NCBI GenBank assembly: GCA_030704615.1
Contig: CM060731.1
Coordinates: 22,506,001 to 22,570,000 of the forward strand
Length of the DNA: 64,000 nucleotides
Source: Takakia lepidozioides
Taxonomy: Eukaryota > Streptophyta > Takakiopsida > Takakiales > Takakiaceae
Direction of reading: 5' to 3'
Positions 56,348 to 64,000 of the stretch are shown here, in pieces (position 1 is the first letter of the stretch; each line of letters opens with the position of its first letter). A program made the translations under genes and the position numbers. Below the pieces are notes generated by a model. The model was given only the letters and a program-made list of their open reading frames with translations. It searched no databases and was not told the DNA's origin.

Positions 56348-58666
56348 GTGCTTTCGACTCCCTTGCCAGGGCTGCTAGAGAGGTTGTCCTGGCTGTGCAG
56401 GGTCATGAAAACCAGGGGACTGTCCCAGGTCCGGCAGGCTGGGGGGAGGTCTCAGGGGACTGCCGGGGATTTTCAGTGGACTGGTATGCAGACTCAGCAG
56501 ACTAGTTTGGAGTCTCAGCAGACTGGTAAGGAAATTGAGCAGACAAGACATGTCATGGAGCAGACTGCCTTGGGAAATCAGCAGACTACCATGGAGTCTC
56601 GAAATGCCTGTGACCAGGAGACTCACAAACAGACTAAACAGAAGACTCAGGATGACACTGGAAAGGACACTCCCATTGCGAAACAGCATTGCCAGAAGAC
56701 CCAGAAGACCTCACAGCAGATCTCAGTGGAGTCTGCTGAACAATACCCTCCACAGACTGTCCTCCACGACTTGCCCACAACATTTGTTACTGAGTTTGTT
56801 ATAACGGGACAGTGGCACATTCAACGGCCTGACCAACAGTGGATGTCTGAGCATTTGACCCAATTGAAACGGACATCATCTGCCAAACCCAACTTCTTAA
56901 TGTCTGCCAACCCTTTATGCCAGAATCGACTTTACCCCGCCGGATAAGTTCATCCACACACTTTGGCCCACACGATGTAACTATGACCTTGGTAAATCCT
57001 CAGTATCCATCATCCTATATGACTTTTGAGCTTAGCCCTGTCTTTGTTTGTTCACTGGCGAGAGTCATCGATGAATTTGAAGTGAGCGAACCGACCTGTA
57101 GACCAATAAACCGCATCATAGACCTTACAGCAGAATCCGATGAGGGAATTCAAGCCAACCCGGCCCTACATGTCTCTGATTGCACCCTTCCCACCGCTTT
57201 GAACCTCGAGTCTGTTCTGTCAGCAGACCCTCAAAACTTACTTGATGGTGAAATTGATAGTCTGTTGGTGCGCCTACAAGACCAGAACCACCGTATGGCA
57301 GAGCAGGACAGGCAGCAGACTGACAAAACTGCCAATGGGAGTGCACAGACGACTAGAGAGGAGACTACCCTGGACACTGTAGAGTACACTGGCCAGGAGA
57401 CTAACCGGGATAAAGGGCAGGAGACTGTCCAGCAGACTACACGGGGAGTTGTCCAGCAGACTAGGCATGAGACTGCCGTGGGTGCAGATGGCATTGTTCC
57501 GGAGTCTGCCAACGACATTGCCTCGAAGCCTGCAGATGACTCCCACGCCCAACAAAGTATCCGCAAGACTGCCCATGAGTCTGCTCCTGTGTCTGAGAAT
57601 CCCTTCCACCAGACTCCACATTACTCTGCCCAAGAGACTACACACATGTTTGCTCAGACGAGTTCACAAGACTCTAGTCAGCAGACAGCACAAGACTCCG
57701 CCGAGGTGACTGCCCTGCTTAGAGAGTCTGCTCGGAAGACTACAGTAGACTTTGCCCACCCGACTGCACATGAGTCTGCCCAGGTGACTGCAGCAGCAGA
57801 CCCTGCCCACCAAACTGCGAATGAGTCTGCCCAGGTGATTGTAGAAGCAGACCCTGCCCACCAGACTGCGAATGAGTCTGCACAGGTGACTGCAGCAACA
57901 GACCCTGCCCACTAGACTGGGCATGAGTCTGCCCAGGTGACTGCAGCAGCAGACCTGTCCCACCTGACTGCGCATGAGTCTGCCCAGGAGATTGCAGAAG
58001 CAGGCCCTGCCCACCGGACTGCGGATGAGTCTGTCCGGTTGACTTCAGCAGACACACCCCAACAAACTGCAACAAACAATTCCCCAGCAGATTGCAGCAG
58101 ACCCTCTCCAGCAGACTGAACAGATGATTGCACTTGAGTTTTCCAAGGAGACTTCTTCAAAGTATGTCCAGCAGATTGCTATACAGCCCGCCCAGGAGAG
58201 TTTCAATGAGGCGACAGTTGAGGACGTCCGCAAGCAGACTTTGCCTTCGCCGTCTCCGTCTGCTCCTGTTCCTGCCAATGTTGGGTCAACAACAAAGACA
58301 GGCGGTCTGCTTACACCGCCCGATTCTCGTGTTAGTTCAACGCATGCCATTCGTGAGGCTGTGAGGACTGGACCGGCAAGTGTCAACAAACCGACTGACA
58401 CTCTTCTGCTGCACAGCAGAGCTGTAATATTGTGGCAGTTTGGGCAAGTTGTCCCAGACATTGCGGTAGAGAGCGCCTCCGTCCGAGCAGAAAGAGGAAA
58501 AACCCAAAAACGTCCGGTCATTGAGGCGGTCAAGGAGACTGGAGAGGGTCATGTTCAAAAGAGACCAGCCAGGAAAAGCAAGTCAGATGTGTTTATGAAC
58601 AAGGACCGCCGATTGTCTTTGGACATGGCCAATGAGGTGGCAGAGTTACTGGCGTCGAAGAAGTAA
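56315..58666 (+). pseudogene. Gln/Thr-rich repeat protein segment with 51-bp tandem repeats
   Basis: Continues the unit after the acceptor near 56314: GRTTGPGNRMLSAFDSLARA, then a long run of QQT/QET/QTR words in more than one frame (shift near 56440). A short globular part (TFVTEFVITGQWHIQ; from 56917 MTFELSPVFVCSLARVIDEF) is followed by repeats such as ESAQVTAAADPAHQT. A TAG at 57913-57915 lies in the third 51-bp unit, where other units have CAG or CAA. The last piece (58124-58666) has TLPSPSPSAPVPAN, ILWQFGQVVPDIAVESASV and a basic end (KRPARKSKSD, LSLDMANEVAELLASKK) before TAA 58664. It may be the C-terminus of a large low-complexity protein of unknown role. Confidence 0.45.
57766..58035 (+). 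repeat. Five-plus tandem 51-bp repeats
   Basis: Units start at 57766, 57817, 57868, 57919 and 57970, with a partial sixth at 58021. Each encodes about 17 residues of the type AHESAQVTAAADPAHQT. Confidence 0.9.
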
Positions 58667-60048
58667 GTCATATGTGTCTGCTGCTCGGTCGTGTTTTTTT
58701 AAAGTTGCCTTTGCAGGTATGTATTTTCTGGCAGTCTACTGGCTTCTTGTCTGCAGTCTTGTAAGGCCTGTACTCGGTCTGCTGTGACTGTGCCCCACAG
58801 TTGTGTTTGTCGACTTTGTTGATTGTCAGGTCTGTTGTTCGGTCTGCTGTGACAATGTAGTCCACTGTCCGAATGTCCGAATTTCCACTGTCCGATTGTC
58901 GGGTCTGTTGGTCGGTCTGCTAAGAGTCTCCCTTGACTTTGGTTTCTGGACTTTCTGGTAATTCAATTCCCCCAAGTTCGTCAAAAGAAGTCGTGCAATG
59001 GCGACCAATACAGTCTAGTAGACAACCACCCCACGTCCTCACTTGGGCAGACTACTTGGTTCTACTATTAACTATTGTTAGCAGACTACAACAGTCTCCG
59101 TCTGTTTGACCAGTCTGCCGTGCAGTCTGCTGGCCGTTGAGCAGTCTGCCGGCTAGTCTGTTGCATGCTGAGAAGTCTATCGCGCAGTGTGCTGGCCGCT
59201 CATCAGTCTGCTCGGCAGAGTGTGTGACACTTTGATGCATAGTTTATATGTGTGCAGATGGGCTCCGTATCTGGGCGAGTACGCTCCGTGGGAGCAGTCC
59301 GATGGACAGTGCAGAAGACCACAGAGTCAGTCCATACTGTATGTCTGTTGGACCACCCAGTCTGTTAGCCAAAAACCATCAGCAGACTTGGCAGTGTTAT
59401 TCTGTACTCGTGTAGTCTGCTTCGTAGTATGTTTGGCCATTTCCGCGGTCTGTTGAGCAGAATCCCCAGTCTTCCGCAACTAGATGGTGGGGCGCTCTGA
59501 CCTCTGATGGAATGCACTTCCAGGCTATTAATGATGCAAACATGTATGCACTCTCAAGCACATTGTGGACCTTTTATTTCTCTGCATGGAATATGATGGC
59601 ATAACATTGTTTTGCTGTGTGAGTATGCTGTCTACTTGGGTCCCGCCCAACGGTCTGAAACCTTAACAATTCAAGAGTATATTTTCGTTGCAGGTGTTGG
59701 GGCATACATCCTATTACGCATTCTCCGCAAGACTCTGGGTCGGGTTTTCCATGCTTCGACAAAATCCCTCTTCCTTTTCAAAGACAAATTATTATTGTCG
59801 TCAACAGGTCAGAAAGGTTTTGCTGCACGAGGATGTAGCATCCCAGCATCACTTTTGGCCAGGATATATATAAGCTGCCCTCTACAGATTCGAAGGCACG
59901 ACAACACATGTGTCTCGAGGTACTTGTCATCACCCACAATACGAAGTATATCTGACCATTCTTCGGCCATACTCAGTGGGACGTAGACGGGTTCCTCGAG
60001 GGGTGCAAAGTCACAATCCTCCACAGGTCTGTCCATCGCGACAGTCGT
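58667..60048. other. Mostly non-coding flank with possible coding remnants
   Basis: AGTCTGC words continue to about 59465. Between 59680 and 60040 a frame reading HTSYYAFSARLWVGFSM and HHFWPGYI (then a stop and EGTTTHVSRGTCHHPQYEVY) could be a remnant of an unknown protein, cut by the gypsy insertion at 60049. Confidence 0.35.
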
Positions 60049-60764
60049 TGTCGCGGCCTTTTGCCTTGAGGGCAGGGGGTCGGGACACAAGAGGGGCTGC
60101 CCCTATGGTGAGGGCAGTGGTAGCGATAGGTATGGGGGGGGGCTGAAGCACCCTTGAGTGCCCAAAGCACTCAAGGAGGCGGAGGCGCTCACCCGCACAC
60201 CGGGTTGCGGTGGGGGTGGCTCCACAAGGGGTGGTGGTAGCTTAGCGGGACTTAGTGGGGGTGGCATAGGACTCACCCTGGGGCGGAGACCTTGTGGTGG
60301 GAGTCGTGGGGAGTCTTGGGACTCATCACGGTCCATAGGGGCCGTGGTGGGTGGGCCAAGACTCACCGCGACTCCTCACCGGGAGTCGAGGGTGTTCGTG
60401 GTGGTTCGCCATAAAATGGCATGGTTGTTTGTGAAACCCCCGCGGACAGCTACAGAAGTATATATAGGGAGTAGTAACCCCGAGAACACTGCAAACCCGT
60501 TGGTGACCAAAAACTAGTGAGTAAGCGAGCGAGCCGGAAAGCGACCAAAGAGTGGGGAGCTGTTCCGGACTGCCAACTACCAAAGGGAATTCCGCTGGTT
60601 CCAAATCGTTGGAGGGTTCTTTGGGAGATCAAAGGGGGACTGTTATGCCCCGGTGAGCAGCCGGAGCTCCAAGTTGGCCCGGTGGCTAGGTTGGGAGTTA
60701 GGCGCGCGCATCAAGCGAGTAACTATGACTTGAGGGGGGAGCTTACGAAGTGAGGTGCGTGACA
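60049..60764 (+). repeat. 5' LTR of gypsy copy 2
   Basis: 716 bp beginning TGTCGCGG and ending GTGACA. A TATATATAGGGAG box is at about 60460-60472. It is nearly the reverse complement of 50005-50729. Confidence 0.92.
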
Positions 60765-60766
60765 CT

Positions 60767-60778
60767 TGGTATCAGAGC
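60767..60778 (+). other. Primer binding site, initiator tRNA-Met type
   Basis: TGGTATCAGAGC two bases after the LTR end. Confidence 0.92.
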
Positions 60779-60819
60779 TTAGAGTTCAGTAGGCGATCGT
60801 CCTTGGGATTGGCCTCATC

Positions 60820-62166
60820 ATGGGGTCGGGCAAGCCAAAGCGAAAGCGGAACGGCCCAAAAGATGATGATCCTGGTGAGCCCGATGGGGGCGACGTGTCA
60901 CCGAGGCGGCCGTTTAAGGAAGCGATGCATGTTTCCGAAAACGAGGCCGCTCATGAGCGGGAGGAATCTGAGGAGTCGGAGCCTGAGGAATCCTTGAGAG
61001 CTCCGACCGACCAACAGATGCCTCCTATGCCGGCAGCCTTTTGGGAAGGGTTGTTGGCGCAATTTGGCGGGACGTTGAAAGATGTGTTGAAGGCGGCTAA
61101 TACCACTTCCACTAAGGCAAAGTTTAAGGTGAAGCCGAAGGAACCCGGCACCTTCGAGGGCGTCCGAAATTGGAAGGCACTCAACACCTGGCTCTTGGAG
61201 CTGGAGCAGTACTTCCGGGCGGCCAAGTTGAGTGACGAGGATCGGGTGGAAGTGGGTCCCACCTATTTGAGGGGCTATGCTCAACAATGGTGGCAAAAAC
61301 GCCTTCACGACCGAGGTCCAAGCCCGGAAACCTTGAACTGGAGTGGGTTCAAGGAATTGATGAAGAGGCAGTTTGTGCCCCTCAACGCGTCCTGGCTCGC
61401 CCGGGACAAGATGAGGAATTTGAAGCAAACAGATGACATTCGGGGATATGTCCAGGCTTTCAATGTGTTGTTGCTCGAAGTGGCGGACATGGCAGAACCA
61501 GAAATGGTCTTCAACTTTGTGGCGGGACTGGCCCCATGGGCCAGGCGGAAGTTGGAGGAGAAGCCACCTAAGACTTTGAACGAGGCAATTGAGAGGGCTG
61601 AATGTTTCTCGGATGTCCCTAAGGGTGAAAGACAAGGCCGTACGGAGCTGAACCACAAGAAGACCCGGCGGGAAGGTGACTCTTTCCGACCGGAAAAGAA
61701 GTGGGATAGGCCACGCGGCGACAATGGCACGTGGAAATCGAAGGGAGGGCCTTCACAAGTCAAGGCGGCACCCGGTGCTTCGAAAGGAAAAGCGGGCGGC
61801 CTATGGCGGACAGAAGGCGACCTCTGATGGAGTGTGTTTCAATTGCGGGGAGCCCGGGCACATGGCCAAGAATGCACGAAGCCCCGGCAATTGAACATGA
61901 CTCGGGCGACCACAGAGCTGTCGGAAGATACCATCAGTCGCTTGGTGGAAGCGGTGGTCGCCAGGACTTGCAAGGTAGGAAAATTTTCTTGTGAGTTGTA
62001 TCAGGAAACTGGCGCCTTACGTAAAGGGAGTCAGTTATTGTTCGTGGATGGGATAATATCTGGAACTAACGTGTCGTTGTTGGTGGACACAGAAGCGTCG
62101 CACTCCTTCATGACACCGGCAACAGCACAAAAGCTGGGACTCCCGACAAGTGGGGGCCTCTATTGA
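60820..62166 (+). pseudogene. Gag and protease of gypsy copy 2
   Basis: The gag frame is uninterrupted from ATG 60820 (MGSGKPKRKR) to 61827, longer than in copy 1, which shifts frame near the WWQ block. It then shifts before the zinc knuckle: CFNCGEPGHMAK is readable (about 61833-61868) but an indel breaks the following Cys. The protease frame (to 62166) has LVDTEASHSF near 62080-62110, where copy 1 has DTGAS, so the catalytic triad glycine is changed to Glu. A frameshift follows near 62150. Confidence 0.88.
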
Positions 62167-62298
62167 GGTGCGTTCTGCCAAAGGAGAACCGCAATTGGCG
62201 ACAAGGTTGGCGTTTCATGTTCCTCTTCAACTGGGGAGTTGGGAGGGACGTGAGAATTTCACCATCTGCGAGATCGATGGAGTAGATCTCATTTTGGG

Positions 62299-64000
62299 AT
62301 GACCTTTTTGAGCAAATCCGGAGCGGTCATAGATGGCCGCAAGAGAGTAGTCACGCTGCCATGTGGGAATGGTGGCGAGGTCTTACGAGTGTCGGAAACG
62401 CCCAAACCCGTGGGAGGGCGAATAAACCTCCTGTTAGCAAGGGAGTGGGCCGTGGAGGAGGCACACGAGCCCCAGTTTTTGCTCTACATTAGAGAAGTGA
62501 AGGGAGAAGGCGATGGGGAGCCGAGCCCAAATTGGATCAAGGGGATTTTGGAGAAATACCAGAATGTGATGCCGGAGGATTTACCAAGCGGCTTGCCACC
62601 GCGAAGAGGAGTTGACCACAAGATTGAGGTGATACCGGGATCGGAACCGCCTGCCAAGGCGCCCTACCGGTTGAGCCACAAAGAGTTGGTCGAGTTGAAG
62701 ACTCAACTCAAAGATCTAATATCAAAGGGGTACATCCGGCCGAGTAAGTCACCTTACGGAGCCCGGTGCTATTCGCAGACAAGAAGGATGGGACGCTGCG
62801 GATGTGTGTCGATTACAGGGCTTTGAACAAGGTGACTATAAAAAACCGGTACCCTTTGCCAAGGATCGACGACCTTTTCGATCGGTTGGTAGGAGCGAAG
62901 TATTTCAGCCGGATCGATCTGCCCTCCAGCAATCATCAAATTCGAGTGGCGGAAGGAGATGAGGAGAAGACCGCGTGCAAGACAAAGTATGGTTCATATG
63001 AGTTCTTGGTGATGCCTTTTGGACTCACCAACTCTCCCGCGACCTTTAGCACGATGATGAACAGCCTTTTCCAGGAGTGGTTGGATGACTTTGTGATCGT
63101 GTACATCGATGACATCTTGGTGTATTCGAAAACAAAGAAGGAGCACCTGGAGCACCTCAAAAGGGTGTTCTAGAAATTGCGGGAAGGGAAGCTGTATGCC
63201 AAAGCTTCAAAGTGCGAATTCGGGGTCACAAAAGTGGAGTTCCTGGGGCATGTGATTACACAGGATGGGATCAGAATGGATGACGTGAAGGTGAGGGCAA
63301 TCTTGGACTGGGAGCCTCCGACTTCGGTCCCGGGAGTGCGATCCTTCCTAGGACTCGCCTCCTATTACCGGAAGTATGTGAGAAATTTTGCCAAGATCGC
63401 GGGGCCGCTGTCAGACCTTCTGTGTAAATCCAAAGTCTGGGCATGGAACACCTTTTGTGGCCAAGCTTTTGCTGAATTGAAGCAGCGGATGACGGAAGCT
63501 CCAGTCTTGAAAATCCCGGAGTTCGATCGTCCGTTCGAGATCCATACAGATGCGTCGGACTTCGCGATTGGGGGTGTACTGATGCAAGATGGACGTCCAG
63601 TGGCTTACAAAAGTAAGAAACTGAATGAAGTGGAGCGACGGTGGCCGACGCACGAGAAAGAGATGAAGGCGGTGGTGCACTGTCTTGAGCTTTGGCGCCA
63701 CTATGTTGGTTCCAACCCAGTGAAGGTGTTCACGGACAATGTCACGGTGAAGTATTTTGCCACGCAACCCAAGTTGTCCCCAAACAACTTAGGTGGCAAG
63801 ATACTTTGGCGGTGTTCGACGTGGATATCCAGTACAAACCGGGACGGGACAACGTGGTGGCCGATGCTTTAAGTAGAAAGCAGCAGCTAATATTGGTGTA
63901 CAGGGGCGAGACGGCGCTCCAAAAGAAGATCCGGAAGGCTTGCCGGAAGGATGAGCTGGCGAAGTCCGTGATGCAGGACTTGAGGATGGGGGTTAAATCG
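62299..64000 (+). pseudogene. Pol of gypsy copy 2: RT, RNase H, start of integrase
   Basis: RT blocks [15 protein letters not shown] (about 62655), [15 protein letters not shown] (about 62803, after a frameshift near 62770) and YIDDILVYS (about 63103). TAG at 63171-63173 follows RVF, where copy 1 has CAG (RVFQKLREG). RNase H: FLGLASYYRKYV (about 63343), HTDASDFAIGG (about 63540) and VFTDNVTVKYF. A frameshift after QPKLSP (about 63780) precedes integrase, which is cut by the window end. Confidence 0.9.

Larger units (their letters stand above)
52530..59465. repeat. Field of AGTCTGC/GCAGACT hexamer-like words
   Basis: Dozens of AGTCTG or CAGACT words over 7 kb, in coding and non-coding DNA. 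AGTCTG is on the plus strand at 52.6-53.0, 54.5-55.0 and 58.7-59.5 kb. The complementary CAGACT/CAGACC lies on the plus strand in the coding parts (55.2-55.45, 56.4-58.1 kb). Confidence 0.75.
60049..64000 (+). mobile_element. Chromodomain Ty3/gypsy retrotransposon, copy 2 (plus strand, truncated by window end)
   Basis: Same family as 43771-50729, opposite orientation. 5' LTR, primer site, gag, protease, RT, RNase H and the start of integrase (ALQKKIRKACRKDELAKSVM, about 63915-63974) are present before the window ends. It carries its own lesions. Confidence 0.93.

Noticed and set aside
60898-61656. Long minus-strand ORF (252 aa) over gypsy copy 2
   Set aside because: It is the antisense shadow of the gag coding sequence; the same shadow occurs over copy 1.

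Overview
The window looks like nuclear DNA of a streptophyte plant, most likely a charophyte alga or a bryophyte-grade plant with a large, transposon-rich, heavily methylated genome. The evidence is two spliced plant genes (a Rubisco activase and a WAT1/MtN21-type EamA transporter), degenerate TTTAGGG-like telomeric DNA, and LTR retrotransposons with the usual plant initiator-tRNA-Met primer site and chromodomains. A Chara- or Klebsormidium-like source is my best guess; it rests on remembered family features, not on a search.

Layout. 1-5000: a Ty3/gypsy-type element whose polyprotein carries a DNA cytosine-5 methyltransferase domain before the reverse transcriptase and a PHD finger after the integrase. 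5000-6100: non-coding, with telomere-like repeats. 6100-9800 (minus) and 18850-23400 (plus): a decayed cluster of unusual spliced genes (a DUF7869-like protein; a YSP/YTP-repeat protein; a protein with a GGQH ParB-like motif, a possible methyltransferase motif and a basic SP-repeat tail), sharing a 24-bp palindrome that lies in introns. This cluster is split by a chromodomain gypsy element at 10407-16802 (matching 5-bp target-site duplication). 23700-26160: gypsy debris and repeats.

26420-33226: Rubisco activase, 12 exons including a 10-nt microexon, with a 5'-truncated LINE (14-bp target duplication) in one intron. 35523-40108: WAT1-related transporter, 7 exons, one GC-AG intron. 40460-43730: MITE/foldback DNA, AT-rich islands and a LINE fragment. 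43771-50729 (minus): nearly full-length chromodomain gypsy element, inserted inside a small element with perfect 40-bp terminal inverted repeats. 50830-60048: a CAGACT/AGTCTG-rich region with a Gln/Thr-rich unknown multi-exon gene. 60049-64000 (plus): a second copy of the same gypsy family, cut by the window end.

The two genes that look intact (Rubisco activase in the chloroplast stroma, the EamA transporter in a membrane) are unrelated in function. Most other coding sequence is broken, and many of the stops are explained by C-to-T (or G-to-A) change (CGA to TGA, CAG to TAG). In two cases this is shown directly by comparing the two copies of one gypsy family. The most novel points are the methyltransferase/PHD retrotransposon, the palindrome-bearing introns of the decayed cluster, and the hexamer field around the Gln/Thr-rich gene.
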